Shown: piece by piece, positions 36,358 through 45,275 of the stretch | Layout: the number at the start of each line of letters is the position of its first letter | How positions within the stretch are numbered: the first letter of the stretch is position 1 | From: an uncultured Paracoccus sp. | GTDB lineage: Bacteria > Pseudomonadota > Alphaproteobacteria > Rhodobacterales > Rhodobacteraceae | Direction: 5' to 3' | DNA length: 64,000 nt | NCBI RefSeq assembly: GCF_947487305.1 | Contig: NZ_CANKWH010000007.1 | Span: 158,161-222,160 of the forward strand | The notes under the pieces: model-generated | What the model was told of the DNA's origin: nothing | Databases searched by the model: none | What the model saw: the letters and a program-made list of their open reading frames with translations, nothing else | Made by a program: the position numbers and the translations under genes

Positions 36358-37695
36358 TCAACCCGAACGCTGCGTCACCCCGACTCGGGCTGGCAGGCGC
36401 AGGGCCTCGGCCAATGCCACGAAACTGTCGGCGACGCTGTCGCGCCTCAGGGAAATGAAACTGTCGAGACGGGGATAAAGTTTCACCGCCTCGTCCAGCT
36501 TGGCGTCAGAACCGGGAGCATATAGCCCGGCGCGGATCATCAGTTCGGATTCGGCATAGGCGCCAAGCGCCGCACGGGCATGGGCGATCTGGCGGTTCTC
36601 GGACAGGCTCGCCGCTGCCGGCAGCGAGCGCGAGACCGAGCGCACCACGTCGATGGCCGGAAAGCGCCCGCGCTCGGCAATGGCGCGGTCCAGCACCACA
36701 TGCCCGTCCAGCACCCCGCGCAGGATATCGGCAATCGGCTCCTCCATGTCCGAGCCGGCGACCAGCACGCTGAAGATGCCGGTGATGTCGCCCGTCCCCT
36801 CGACGCCCGGCCCGGCGCGTTCGGCCAGCGACATGATCATGTTCGCCGTCGAGGGCGGAAAGCCGCGATCACTGGCCCGCTCGCCCGCCGACAGCGCGAT
36901 CTCGCGATGGGCCTCGGCAAAGCGGGTGATCGAATCGGCCAGGAACAGCACGTGCCTGCCCTGGTCTCGGAAATGCTCGGCCACCGACATCGCCGCCCAG
37001 GCACAGCGCCGCCGCATCAGCGGCGACTGGTCCGAGGTCGCGGTGACGATCACCGCCCGCCTCATGCCCTCGGCCCCCAGCGTCTCCTCGACGAATTCGC
37101 GCAGTTCGCGGCCTCGCTCGCCAATCATGGCGATGACCACCACATCAGCCTCGACCCCGCGCGCCAGCGACGAGAGCAGCGTCGACTTGCCCACGCCAGA
37201 GCCGGCGAAAAGCCCCATCCGCTGCCCGCGCACCAGCGGCAGCAGCGTGTCAAACACCGCAAGCCCGGTCGCCAGCCGAGGCCCCAGCCTTCGGCGCTCG
37301 GTGGCGGCGGGGGCAAGCGCGCGATAGGTACGCGCAAACAGACCCTGCGGCAGCGGGCGACCATCCAGCGGCTTCCCCAGCGGATCGACGATCCGCCCGA
37401 TCCAGGCGTCCGAGGGTGCGATAACCGGGGCGCCGATCAACCGCGCCTCGACCCCGATCGACAGGCCCTCGATGCTGCCCTCGGGCAGGATGGTGGTCAG
37501 CCCGGACCCCAGCGCCACAACCTCGCCGGTGATGTGCCGTGCACCCAGTGCCAGCGACACCCGGTCGCCGACCGAGGCCAGCCCGTCCAGCCCGGCGATA
37601 CCGATGATCCCGGCGCGGATGCCGGTGACACGGCCATAGCGGGTGACAAAGCTCGCCTGCCGCATCCGCTCGACGATTGCTGCAATTTTATCCAT
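36358..37695 (-). CDS. fliI: Flagellum-specific ATPase FliI
   Basis: A 445-residue F1-beta-like ATPase that energises export of flagellar subunits, working with FliH and FliJ at the base of the export gate. The Walker A motif is GLFAGSGVGKSTLLSSLARG, and the Walker B region is HVLFLADSITRFAEAHREIA. The family-typical GDITGIFSVLVAGSDMEEPI and LDGHVVLDR segments follow. It is divergent from flgB with 98 bp between starts, so the two arms of the flagellar cluster may share a control region. Neither fliH nor fliJ is adjacent. Confidence 0.95.
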   Translation of the reverse strand: MDKIAAIVERMRQASFVTRYGRVTGIRAGIIGIAGLDGLASVGDRVSLALGARHITGEVVALGSGLTTILPEGSIEGLSIGVEARLIGAPVIAPSDAWIGRIVDPLGKPLDGRPLPQGLFARTYRALAPAATERRRLGPRLATGLAVFDTLLPLVRGQRMGLFAGSGVGKSTLLSSLARGVEADVVVIAMIGERGRELREFVEETLGAEGMRRAVIVTATSDQSPLMRRRCAWAAMSVAEHFRDQGRHVLFLADSITRFAEAHREIALSAGERASDRGFPPSTANMIMSLAERAGPGVEGTGDITGIFSVLVAGSDMEEPIADILRGVLDGHVVLDRAIAERGRFPAIDVVRSVSRSLPAAASLSENRQIAHARAALGAYAESELMIRAGLYAPGSDAKLDEAVKLYPRLDSFISLRRDSVADSFVALAEALRLPARVGVTQRSG

Positions 37696-37793
37696 TTTCC
37701 GTTGCTCCGCGCGCGCCCGGTCCGGGCCTGCCGAAACGGTTTCTAAACCTCTTGGGGTTAAGACCGGGTTATCGGAACAGAGGAGAAACCTCG

Positions 37794-38183
37794 GTGTTTG
37801 ACCGAATCGAACTGATCAGCATGAGCCGCGCCATGACCGATCACGCAGCACAGCGGCAGACCGTCGTGGCCCGCAACATCGCCAATGCCGACACGCCCGG
37901 ATACCTGGCGCGCGATCTGGCGCCCTTCGCGGCCAGCTATCGCGCCGTGACGGCGGGCCCGCTGCGCGGCACCAACCCTCGCCATCTCACCGACCCTTTC
38001 ACGGGCGCCGCGATTGCCCGCACCGTGGCGGATGAGGGCGAGATCTCGCCCAATGGCAACTCGGTCTCGCTGGAAGCCGAGATGGTGAAGACGGCGGAAC
38101 TCCGCAGCGAATACGATCTGTCGCTTGGCGTCTATCGCTCGGCGCTCGACATGCTTCGTACCAGCATTGGCCGGCGGGGCTGA
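37794..38183 (+). CDS. flgB: Flagellar basal-body rod protein FlgB
   Basis: A 129-residue proximal rod protein. The family motif ARNIANADTPGYLARDLAPF lies near residue 23, and the C-terminal helix LRSEYDLSLGVYRSALDMLR builds the rod. I chose the GTG at 37794 because AGGAG is 10 bases upstream and the resulting N-terminus (FDRIELISMSRAM) is FlgB-like; an ATG at 37677 would overlap fliI and add a spurious tail. It is the first of nine consecutive plus-strand flagellar genes. Confidence 0.92.
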   Translation: MFDRIELISMSRAMTDHAAQRQTVVARNIANADTPGYLARDLAPFAASYRAVTAGPLRGTNPRHLTDPFTGAAIARTVADEGEISPNGNSVSLEAEMVKTAELRSEYDLSLGVYRSALDMLRTSIGRRG

Positions 38184-38191
38184 AACGCATC

Positions 38192-38584
38192 ATGACCGAA
38201 CCCGTCTCTGCCCTGCGCCTTGCGGCGTCCGGGATGCAGGCGCAGGCCGACCGGCTGCGCCATATCTCGGAAAACATCGCCAATGCCGATACGCCGGGCT
38301 ATCGCCGCAAGCTGGTCAGCTTTGACGAAACGGTCGCCTTTGGCCGGCCCACCGGCGAGGTCGAGGCCTCGCGGGCGATGCTGGACCAGACCGCGCTGCC
38401 GCGCATCTTCGACCCCGCCAATCCGCTGGCCGACGAAGCGGGCTATTACGATGGCTCAAATGTCGACCTGGTGGTCGAGATCGCCGACTCGCGCGAGGCC
38501 AGCCGCAGCTACGAGGCCAATCTTCGCATGTTCGAGCAGAGCCGACAGATGAGCGCGTCGCTGCTCGACCTTCTCCGTCGCTGA
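38192..38584 (+). CDS. flgC: Flagellar basal-body rod protein FlgC
   Basis: A 130-residue proximal rod protein. It has the rod/hook N-terminal signature RHISENIANADTPGYRRKLV, and the C-terminal SREASRSYEANLRMFEQSRQ segment common to axial proteins. It lies 8 bp after flgB and 11 bp before fliE, in the canonical flgB-flgC-fliE order. It assembles in the periplasm through the export gate with FliE, FlgB and FlgF. Confidence 0.94.
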   Translation: MTEPVSALRLAASGMQAQADRLRHISENIANADTPGYRRKLVSFDETVAFGRPTGEVEASRAMLDQTALPRIFDPANPLADEAGYYDGSNVDLVVEIADSREASRSYEANLRMFEQSRQMSASLLDLLRR

Positions 38585-38595
38585 AAGGATTTCAG

Positions 38596-38889
38596 ATGAT
38601 CACCGCCGCACAGGCCGGCCAGGCCTATTCCGCCGCGCGCAGCGCCATCACCGGCACCGCCAAGGCTGCACCCGCGCCTTCCGGCCCCGATTTCGCCGCC
38701 ATGGCACAGGACTTCACCCGCGTCATGGACCGCGCTGACAGCGCCGCGACCGGCACCATGACCGGCACGGCGCCCACGCATCAGCTGGTGCAGTCGCTGG
38801 CCGAGGCCGAACTGGCGCTGCAGACCGTGGTGGCGATCCGCGACAAGGTGGTCGAGGCCTATCAGGAAATCCTGCGGATGCCGGTCTGA
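38596..38889 (+). CDS. fliE: Flagellar hook-basal body protein FliE
   Basis: A 97-residue FliE, the adaptor between the MS-ring and the rod. The C-terminal half (LAEAELALQTVVAIRDKVVE, then AYQEILRMPV) is the conserved family region. The N-terminal part is Ala/Thr-rich and variable, as usual. It follows flgC and precedes fliQ with short gaps, and an AAAGGA-type ribosome site lies at 38584-38589. Confidence 0.93.
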   Translation: MITAAQAGQAYSAARSAITGTAKAAPAPSGPDFAAMAQDFTRVMDRADSAATGTMTGTAPTHQLVQSLAEAELALQTVVAIRDKVVEAYQEILRMPV

Positions 38890-38898
38890 GTCGCTGCC

Positions 38899-39165
38899 AT
38901 GGACGAGTTGATCCTCTTTGACATGATGCGCCAGGCGCTGCTGCTCGCCGTGCGCATCTCGGCCCCGATGCTGGCGGTGGCGCTGGTGGTGGGGGTGGCC
39001 ATCGGCCTTTTCCAGGCGCTGACCTCGGTGCAGGAGATGACCATCACCTTCGTGCCCAAGGTCGGGCTGATGCTGACGGTCTTCTGGGTCACCATGAGCT
39101 TCATGACCACCGCCCTGTCCGATTTCTACACCGGGCAGATCATCCCGCTGATCGCCGGAAGCTGA
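38899..39165 (+). CDS. fliQ: Flagellar export gate protein FliQ
   Basis: An 88-residue protein with two hydrophobic helices. The family motif ISAPMLAVALVVGVAIGLFQ with QALTSVQEMTITFVPK is clear. FliQ is one of the small components (FliPQR) of the type III export gate. Its length equals the usual size. Embedding of fliQ among rod genes, apart from fliP and fliR, is the order found in alphaproteobacteria. Confidence 0.95.
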   Translation: MDELILFDMMRQALLLAVRISAPMLAVALVVGVAIGLFQALTSVQEMTITFVPKVGLMLTVFWVTMSFMTTALSDFYTGQIIPLIAGS

Positions 39166-39168
39166 GCA

Positions 39169-39882
39169 ATGGAGAACGGCATCTATGCCGCCCTGACGCG
39201 GCAATCCGGGCTGATGCGCGAGATGCGCGTGGTCGCCAACAACATCGCCAATGCCAACACCACCGGCTTTCGCCGCGAGGGTGTGGTCTTTGCCGAACAC
39301 CTCTCCCGGCTCGACCGCCGGGGCGAGGGCCTGTCCATGGCCGATGCGCGTGGCCGGCTGGTCGACCTGCGGCAGTCGGTCCTCGGCCAGACCAAGGGCA
39401 CCTTCGATCTGGGGATCGAGGGCGAAGGCTTCTTCATGGTCTCGACCCCCGAGGGCAACCGCCTGACCCGCGCCGGGGCCTTCATGCCGTCGCCCGAGGG
39501 CGAGTTGATGAATGCCGATGGCCATCGCCTGCTGGACGAGGGCGAGGCGCCGATCACCATTCCCCCCGGTGCCGGCCAGATCGCCGTCGGCGCCGATGGC
39601 ACCATCTCGGCCAATGGCCAGCCCGTCGGCAAGGTCGGCCTGTTCACCGCAGACGATACCCAGCTGACCCACCAGGGCGGGACGCTGTTCGCCTTTGACG
39701 GCGCGGCTCTGCCCGCCGAGGCAACCGGCATCCGGCAGGGATTCCTCGAGGAGTCGAACGTCGATCCGGTCTTCGAGATCAGCCGCATGATCGAGGTCCA
39801 GCGCGCCTATGAGCTGGGCCAGTCCTTCCTCGACCGCGAGGACCAGCGCATCCGCTCGACCATCACCGCCCTCAGCCGCTGA
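39169..39882 (+). CDS. flgF: Flagellar basal-body rod protein FlgF
   Basis: A 237-residue rod protein. The N-terminal rod motif MRVVANNIANANTTGFRREG and the C-terminal EVQRAYELGQSFLDREDQR are conserved axial-protein ends. The central D1 region carries GTFDLGIEGEGFFMVSTPEG. It starts 3 bp after fliQ and is followed by the related flgG, 11 bp on. It forms part of the proximal rod. Confidence 0.94.
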   Translation: MENGIYAALTRQSGLMREMRVVANNIANANTTGFRREGVVFAEHLSRLDRRGEGLSMADARGRLVDLRQSVLGQTKGTFDLGIEGEGFFMVSTPEGNRLTRAGAFMPSPEGELMNADGHRLLDEGEAPITIPPGAGQIAVGADGTISANGQPVGKVGLFTADDTQLTHQGGTLFAFDGAALPAEATGIRQGFLEESNVDPVFEISRMIEVQRAYELGQSFLDREDQRIRSTITALSR

Positions 39883-39893
39883 AAGGCCAGACC

Positions 39894-40679
39894 ATGAGAG
39901 CATTGCAGATCGCCGCCACCGGCATGAGCGCCCAGCAGACCCGCGTCGAGGTCATCTCGAACAACCTCGCGAACATGTCGACCACCGGCTACAACGCCCG
40001 CCGCGCCGAGTTTGCCGACCTGCATTACCAGCAGGCGACGCGGCCCGGCAGCATCACCGCTTCGGACGGCACCGTCATTCCGGCGGGGGTGCAGCTGGGC
40101 CTCGGCGTGCGGCCCACCGCTGTCAGCGTCAACCTGCAGCAGGGATCGCTGACCGAAACCAATGGCGATCTGGATCTGGCCATCGACGGGGACGGCTATC
40201 TCGAGGTGCGGCTGCCCTCGGGAACCTCGGGATATACTCGCGACGGCGGGCTGAAGCGATCGCCCGAGGGGCTGATCGTCACCTCGGACGGCTATGCCGT
40301 GACCCCCGAGATCACCATCCCCGACGATGCCCGCAAGATCAGCATCAACGCGGCGGGCGAGGTCTGGGCCTATTTCGCGGATCAGGTCCAGCCGACCATG
40401 CTGGGCCAACTGACGCTCGCCAGCTTCTCGAACGAGAAGGGTCTGGAAGCGATCGGCTCGAACCTGTTCCTGGAAACCGGCGCCTCGGGCGCGCCGATGG
40501 TGGCGACGCCCGGGCAAAGCGGCCTTGGCACCCTGCGCCAGGGCTATCTCGAGGAAAGCTCGGTCGATGCGGTGCGCGAGATCACCGAGCTGATCAAGGC
40601 GCAGCGCGGGTACGAGTTGAATGCCAAGGTCATCACCGCCGCCGACCAGATGCTGGGCGCAACCGTGCAGGTGCGCTGA
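39894..40679 (+). CDS. flgG: Flagellar distal rod protein FlgG
   Basis: A 261-residue distal rod protein. MRALQIAATGMSAQQTRVEV and EVISNNLANMSTTGYNARRA at the N-terminus, plus DLDLAIDGDGYLEVRLPSG and the C-terminal ITELIKAQRGYELNAKVI, are diagnostic. Length equals the family norm of about 260. Its stop overlaps the flgA start as ATGA, so they are translationally coupled. Confidence 0.96.
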   Translation: MRALQIAATGMSAQQTRVEVISNNLANMSTTGYNARRAEFADLHYQQATRPGSITASDGTVIPAGVQLGLGVRPTAVSVNLQQGSLTETNGDLDLAIDGDGYLEVRLPSGTSGYTRDGGLKRSPEGLIVTSDGYAVTPEITIPDDARKISINAAGEVWAYFADQVQPTMLGQLTLASFSNEKGLEAIGSNLFLETGASGAPMVATPGQSGLGTLRQGYLEESSVDAVREITELIKAQRGYELNAKVITAADQMLGATVQVR

Positions 40680-41089
40680 TGCGACGGCTGATGGTTCTGA
40701 CCGCGCTGCTTGCCCCGCTGGCCGCCAATGCCGAGGGCGTCACCGCCGCCCGCACCCTGCCCGCCGGCACGGTGATCGGTCCGGGCGACCTGCTGCCCGC
40801 GCCCGGCGGCGATGCCGCCGAGACCGAGGCGCTGATCGGCTTGCAGACCCGCTTCATCCTCTATGCCGGCCGGCCGGTCACGCCGGCGCAATTGCAGATG
40901 CCGCGGCTGATTGCCCGCAACCAGATCGCGCCGCTGGTCTATCGCAGCGGCGCACTGCTGATCGAGACCAGCGGGCGCGCGCTGTCCGAAGGCAGCGCCG
41001 GCGAGGTGATCGCGGTGATGACGCTCGACACGCACCAGACCGTCAGCGCGCTGATCGCCCCCGATGGCAGTCTGCAGATCTCTCGCTGA
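40679..41089 (+). CDS. flgA: P-ring assembly chaperone FlgA (short form)
   Basis: A 136-residue protein with a signal peptide (LMVLTALLAPLAANA) and a SAF-type domain (ARTLPAGTVIGPGDL, then FILYAGRPVTPAQLQMP). FlgA acts in the periplasm as chaperone for assembly of the FlgI P-ring. It is much shorter than the ~220-residue enteric FlgA, consistent with the short alphaproteobacterial form. The start overlaps flgG. The flgI gene itself is not in the window. Confidence 0.88.
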   Translation: MRRLMVLTALLAPLAANAEGVTAARTLPAGTVIGPGDLLPAPGGDAAETEALIGLQTRFILYAGRPVTPAQLQMPRLIARNQIAPLVYRSGALLIETSGRALSEGSAGEVIAVMTLDTHQTVSALIAPDGSLQISR

Positions 41090-41102
41090 GGAAAGACAAC
41101 CG

Positions 41103-41828
41103 ATGAAAGCCCTGCCGCTTTTCCTTCTGTTCCTGTCCCTGTCGGCCTGCAGCCGCGTCGCCAACATGGGACAGGCACCCGACATCACGCCACCCCGGCA
41201 ATCGACCGAATTCATGGCCATGACCGAGCCGCCGCTGCTGCTGCCGCCCAGCACCGGCCGGCCCGAGGCGGCGGCCTCACTCTGGACCGCGCAGCCGGCC
41301 TCGCTGGTCGCCGACCGCCGTGCCACCATGCGTGGCGACATCCTGACCGTGGTGATCCAGATCGACGACAAGGCTGAGATCTCGAACAGTTCGCAGCGTT
41401 CGCGCAAGGCCGGCGACAAGGTCAATATCCCCGCGCTGGCGGGTCTGCCGCAACGGATCGACGCCAAGCTGCCCGATGGCGCCAGAATGGAAGACCTGGT
41501 CGATGCGAAATCCAGCTCTACCTATGCCGGCGAGGGCAATGTCTCGCGCCGCGAGAAGCTGACCCTCCGGGTGGCGGCGACGGTGCTCGACACGCTGCCG
41601 AATGGCGTGCTGCAAATCGAGGGTAGCCAGGAAGTGCGGGTGAACTTTGAACTGCGCGAGCTGACCGTCAGCGGCTTCGTCCGCCCCGCCGATATCAGCA
41701 GCCGCAACGAGATCGCCTATGACCGGATCGCCGGGGCGCGGATCTCCTATGGCGGGCGGGGCCAGATCAGCGACGTGCAGCAGCCGCGCTATGGCCAGCA
41801 GGTCGCCGATATCCTGCTGCCCTATTGA
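41103..41828 (+). CDS. flgH: Flagellar L-ring lipoprotein FlgH
   Basis: A 241-residue outer-membrane lipoprotein with a lipobox (SLSACS; lipidated cysteine at residue 18). The family signatures are ADRRATMRGDILTVVIQIDD and LQIEGSQEVRVNFELRELTV, with the C-terminal GGRGQISDVQQPRYGQQVAD. FlgH forms the L-ring bushing around the distal rod. It starts 13 bp after flgA. Confidence 0.95.
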   Translation: MKALPLFLLFLSLSACSRVANMGQAPDITPPRQSTEFMAMTEPPLLLPPSTGRPEAAASLWTAQPASLVADRRATMRGDILTVVIQIDDKAEISNSSQRSRKAGDKVNIPALAGLPQRIDAKLPDGARMEDLVDAKSSSTYAGEGNVSRREKLTLRVAATVLDTLPNGVLQIEGSQEVRVNFELRELTVSGFVRPADISSRNEIAYDRIAGARISYGGRGQISDVQQPRYGQQVADILLPY

Positions 41829-41840
41829 GGTCCTGACACG

Positions 41841-42503
41841 ATGCTGAAGAAAGTAATCGTGCTGGTCATCCCGCTTCTCGCGCTGATTGGCGGTACCGCC
41901 GTCGGCGATCTTTTGGCGCCAAAGCCAGCGCCTGAAACCGGCGAGGCCGCAACCGGGGGCGATCTAACTGCGGCAGGCGCGGGCGAGGGGTCAGTCGAGG
42001 GCAAGGCCCGGGGCGAGGACGGGGCCGAGGATGCAAAGATTGTTGCTGGGGACGCGGTGGAAGCCGGCGGCGAGCGGGGCGCCCCGGACGGCGAGGCGGC
42101 GGAGGCCGGCGTCGAAAAGGGATCCGGCGAGGGCGGATCTGGGGAAGGCGGCGAGAGCGGCGAAGTCGACCCCGAGAAGACCCCGGCCTGGTTCAGCTTT
42201 CCCAACCAGTTCTTCGTGCCGCTGGTCCAGCGCGGAGAAATCAATGGCATGATGGTCCTGACGCTGACCGTTGAAACCACGGAGGCCGAGCTGCCCGAAA
42301 TCGAGAAAATAGAGCATCGACTGCGCGACGCTCTGCTGCGCGTCCTGATCATTCACGCCAATACTGGCGGCTTCAGCGGCAATTACACCGACACGCCCAA
42401 GCTAGAGCGGCTGCGCGAGGCTCTGGTCAGGGCCGCACGCGAGGCTGGCGGCTCTGCGGCCCATGCGGTGCTGATCGAGGATCTCGGTCTCGCCGGAAAC
42501 TGA
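41841..42503 (+). CDS. fliL: FliL-family basal-body protein with long acidic linker
   Basis: A 220-residue inner-membrane protein. One N-terminal TM helix (VIVLVIPLLALIGGTAVGDL) is followed by a Gly/Glu/Ala-rich acidic linker from about residue 28 to 115. The periplasmic FliL domain then has FPNQFFVPLVQRGEINGMMV and LRDALLRVLIIHANTGGFSG. FliL surrounds stator units and supports torque. The linker is unusually long. It is the last flagellar gene here, 82 bp before a glycosyltransferase, and the assignment rests on the C-terminal domain and position. Confidence 0.82.
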   Translation: MLKKVIVLVIPLLALIGGTAVGDLLAPKPAPETGEAATGGDLTAAGAGEGSVEGKARGEDGAEDAKIVAGDAVEAGGERGAPDGEAAEAGVEKGSGEGGSGEGGESGEVDPEKTPAWFSFPNQFFVPLVQRGEINGMMVLTLTVETTEAELPEIEKIEHRLRDALLRVLIIHANTGGFSGNYTDTPKLERLREALVRAAREAGGSAAHAVLIEDLGLAGN

Positions 42504-42585
42504 CCAGACCTCACGCAGCAGAACCCGCGATTGCAATTGGCGGTGCGAACACGCTAGGGACAGGGGTCATTTCCTGTCGTCAGCC

Positions 42586-43527
42586 ATGCCCGATCAGCCA
42601 CCCGTCACCATCCTTCTGGCCGTCTATAATGGCGGGCTGCACCTGTCGGAACAGCTGGACAGCTTCGCTGCGCAGGAGCGCGGCGACTGGCGGTTGATCA
42701 TCTCGGATGACGGCTCAACAGATGACAGCCGGGCCATCTGCGCGGGATTCCAGACGCGCTACGGGGCCGAGCGGGTGCGGCTGATCGATGGGCCGGGGGG
42801 CGGCGCGACGCGCAATTTCCTGCACCTGATCGAGGCTGCCCCGGCGGGTGTGCCGCTGGCCTTTTCCGATCAGGACGATGTCTGGCTGCCGCAGAAGATG
42901 GCCCGCGCCGCCGCGCATCTGGCGGGGCGAGAGGGTCCGGCCCTCTATTGCGCCCGCACCATGATCTGCGACGCCAACCTGCAGAACCGCACCCCCTCGC
43001 GCCATTTCACGAGGCCGCACGGCTTCCGCAACGCGCTGGTCCAGGCCTGCACGCCAGGGAACAGCAGCGTCTTTACCCCGGCTGCGGCGGCGCTACTGAA
43101 GTGCAGTGCGGTGGCCGCCATCCAGAACCGCGTCGAGGCGCATGACTGGTGGGCCTATCAGGTGGTCAGCGGTGCCGGGGGCGAGGTGATCTTTGATCCT
43201 GAACCCTCGCTGCTCTATCGCCAGCACGCGTCCAATGTCATGGGCCGGAACGATACCGCCTCGGGGCGCTGGCGGCGGCTGACCATGCTGATGCAAGGCG
43301 ACTTTGGGTCGTGGCTTGCGGCCAATGTCGATGCGCTTGCCGCAGTGCCTGATCTGCTGACGCCCGAGAACAGCCGCGTGCTGGCCGGATTCAATCGCAT
43401 GTTGACCCTGTCCGGTCCCCTCGCCCTGCGCGAGATCAGCCGGCTCGGTCTTTATCGCCAGACCGGCAGTGGCGATGTCGCGTTGCGACTTGCCGCCGTG
43501 ACCGGGCGCTTGCGGCGCCCGGACTGA
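42586..43527 (+). CDS. GT2-family glycosyltransferase, rhamnosyltransferase-like
   Basis: A 313-residue glycosyltransferase of GT-A fold. VTILLAVYNGGLHLSEQLDS opens it, with nucleotide-sugar-binding DDGSTDDSR and LAFSDQDDVWLPQKM (DxD-like metal motif). The SDQDDVW motif is common in rhamnosyltransferases of surface polysaccharide loci. It is convergent with, and 6 bp from, the dTDP-rhamnose operon, so it may use dTDP-L-rhamnose. The acceptor, whether LPS, capsule or flagellin, is not known. Confidence 0.87.
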   Translation: MPDQPPVTILLAVYNGGLHLSEQLDSFAAQERGDWRLIISDDGSTDDSRAICAGFQTRYGAERVRLIDGPGGGATRNFLHLIEAAPAGVPLAFSDQDDVWLPQKMARAAAHLAGREGPALYCARTMICDANLQNRTPSRHFTRPHGFRNALVQACTPGNSSVFTPAAAALLKCSAVAAIQNRVEAHDWWAYQVVSGAGGEVIFDPEPSLLYRQHASNVMGRNDTASGRWRRLTMLMQGDFGSWLAANVDALAAVPDLLTPENSRVLAGFNRMLTLSGPLALREISRLGLYRQTGSGDVALRLAAVTGRLRRPD

Positions 43528-43533
43528 GCCCGA

Positions 43534-44418
43534 TCAGTCGCGCTTCTCGGGCAAGAGGCGCAGCAGATAGGCGCCATAGTCGTTCTTGGCGAACAGTTTC
43601 GCGCGCTCGGCCAGTTGATCGGCATCGATCCAGCCCTTTTCGAAGGCAATCTCCTCGGGACAGCCGGTCTGCAAACCCTGCCGCCGCTCCAGCGTGCGGA
43701 CGAAATTGCCGGCATCGAGCAGGCTTTCATGGGTGCCGGTATCGAGCCAGGCATAGCCGCGCCCCATCCGCTCGACCGACAGGAGGCCATCGGCGAGATA
43801 GGTCTCCAGCAGCGTGGTGATCTCCAGCTCGTTGCGCTCCGAGGGTTTGATCAGGGCAGCGCGATCGGGCGCGGTGCCGTCGAGGAAATAGAGCCCGGTG
43901 ACGGCATAGTTCGATGGCGGAACCTTCGGCTTTTCGATGATCGATGTGGCTTTCCACTCGGCATCGAAAGTGACCACGCCATAACGCTCGGGATCGACCA
44001 CCTGGTAACCGAATACAGTGCCGCCAGTCTCGCGGGCATCGGCATTCACCAGCGCCTCGCTGAGCCCGTGACCGAAGAAGATATTGTCCCCCAGCACCAT
44101 CGCCGAGGGCGCGCCCGCGAGGAAATCGCGGGTCAGAAGATAGGCCTGCGCGAGCCCGTCGGGCGAGGGCTGAATGATCCATTCGAAATGCAGACCCCAT
44201 TGACTGCCATCCCCCAGCAGGCGCTGGAACTGGCTCTGGTCGTCCGGCGTGGTGATGATGGCGATCTCGCGGATGCCGGCCAGCATCAGCACCGAGATCG
44301 GGTAATAGATCATCGGCTTGTCATAGATCGGCAGCAACTGCTTCGACACGCCCATGGTGATCGGATAAAGCCGCGTGCCCGAGCCACCGGCCAGAATGAT
44401 GCCCTTGCGGTTGGTCAT
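43534..44418 (-). CDS. rfbA: Glucose-1-phosphate thymidylyltransferase
   Basis: A 294-residue RmlA that makes dTDP-glucose from glucose-1-phosphate and dTTP, the first step to dTDP-L-rhamnose. The nucleotide-binding signature [20 protein letters not shown], the region [16 protein letters not shown], and the [10 protein letters not shown] metal-binding motif are all typical. I chose the ATG at 44418, which overlaps the rfbD stop, because the long upstream extension is a frame artefact. It is last in the rfbC-B-D-A operon. Confidence 0.95.
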   Translation of the reverse strand: MTNRKGIILAGGSGTRLYPITMGVSKQLLPIYDKPMIYYPISVLMLAGIREIAIITTPDDQSQFQRLLGDGSQWGLHFEWIIQPSPDGLAQAYLLTRDFLAGAPSAMVLGDNIFFGHGLSEALVNADARETGGTVFGYQVVDPERYGVVTFDAEWKATSIIEKPKVPPSNYAVTGLYFLDGTAPDRAALIKPSERNELEITTLLETYLADGLLSVERMGRGYAWLDTGTHESLLDAGNFVRTLERRQGLQTGCPEEIAFEKGWIDADQLAERAKLFAKNDYGAYLLRLLPEKRD

Positions 44419-45275
44419 GGGTGTTCCTTCAATTCGGCCAGCACCTGCGCCAGACCGGCCTGCCAGTCGGGCCGCGCGATGCCGAAATCGGTGGTGATGC
44501 GGTGGCAGTCGAGCCGCGAGTTCAGCGGTCGGCGCGCGGGCGTGGGATAGTCGCTGCTGGGAATGTCGACGACATCGGGCGTCAGGCCCGAGAGCCGGAA
44601 GATCGCGCGGGCGAAATCGGCCCAGCTGGCATCGGGCGCGCCGGCGAAATGGTAGAGCCCGCCCTTCTGCGGGTCCGTGACCATTTGCCCGGCCATCGCC
44701 AGCAGCGCGGCGGCGATGTCGCCCGCCGGCGTCGGGCCTCCGATCTGGTCGGCGACAATGGTCAGCCGGTCGCGCTCGGCCCCGAGCCGCAGCATGGTCT
44801 TGACGAAATTCGCGCCATGGGCGGAAAACACCCAGGAGGTGCGCATCACCGCCCACTGCCCGCCCGTCGCCGCAATCGCCTCTTCGCCCGCGCGCTTGGT
44901 GGCGCCATAGACCCCCAGCGGCGCCGTCGGCGCGGTCTCGTCGCGCGCGGCCTCGCCCGTGCCGTCGAAGACGTAGTCGGTCGAGACATGCAGGAAGGGC
45001 ACGCCCTTGGCCGCAGCCGCGCGGGCCATGGCACCGGGGGCCTCGGCATTGACCAGCCGGGCGGTTTCAATGTCGCTCTCGGCGCGGTCGACGGCGGTAT
45101 AGGCGGCGGCATTGATGACGGCGCCGCAATCGCTTTGCGCAATGGCGGCGGCGCAGGCGGCGGGGTCGCTCAGGTCAACGGCTTCTCGGCCCAGGAACAT
45201 CGCCTCGGGCGCGCGGCGCTGCAATTCCCGCGCCACCTGCCCGCTGCGGCCAAAGACCAGAAGCCCGCCGCTCAT
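44415..45275 (-). CDS. rfbD: dTDP-4-dehydrorhamnose reductase
   Basis: A 286-residue short-chain dehydrogenase that reduces dTDP-4-dehydrorhamnose to dTDP-L-rhamnose with NAD(P)H. The Rossmann motif [15 protein letters not shown] is present. [27 protein letters not shown] (conserved STDYVF), YGATKRAGE (YxxxK) and [18 protein letters not shown] follow. The ATG at 45275 overlaps the rfbB stop by 4 bp; a start at 45329 lies inside rfbB and is rejected. Confidence 0.94.
   Translation of the reverse strand: MSGGLLVFGRSGQVARELQRRAPEAMFLGREAVDLSDPAACAAAIAQSDCGAVINAAAYTAVDRAESDIETARLVNAEAPGAMARAAAAKGVPFLHVSTDYVFDGTGEAARDETAPTAPLGVYGATKRAGEEAIAATGGQWAVMRTSWVFSAHGANFVKTMLRLGAERDRLTIVADQIGGPTPAGDIAAALLAMAGQMVTDPQKGGLYHFAGAPDASWADFARAIFRLSGLTPDVVDIPSSDYPTPARRPLNSRLDCHRITTDFGIARPDWQAGLAQVLAELKEHP

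Noticed and set aside
37743..37762. CtrA box (TTAA-N7-TTAA) upstream of flgB
   Set aside because: Only one TTAA half is present and the partner-like CTAA is 11 bp away rather than 7.
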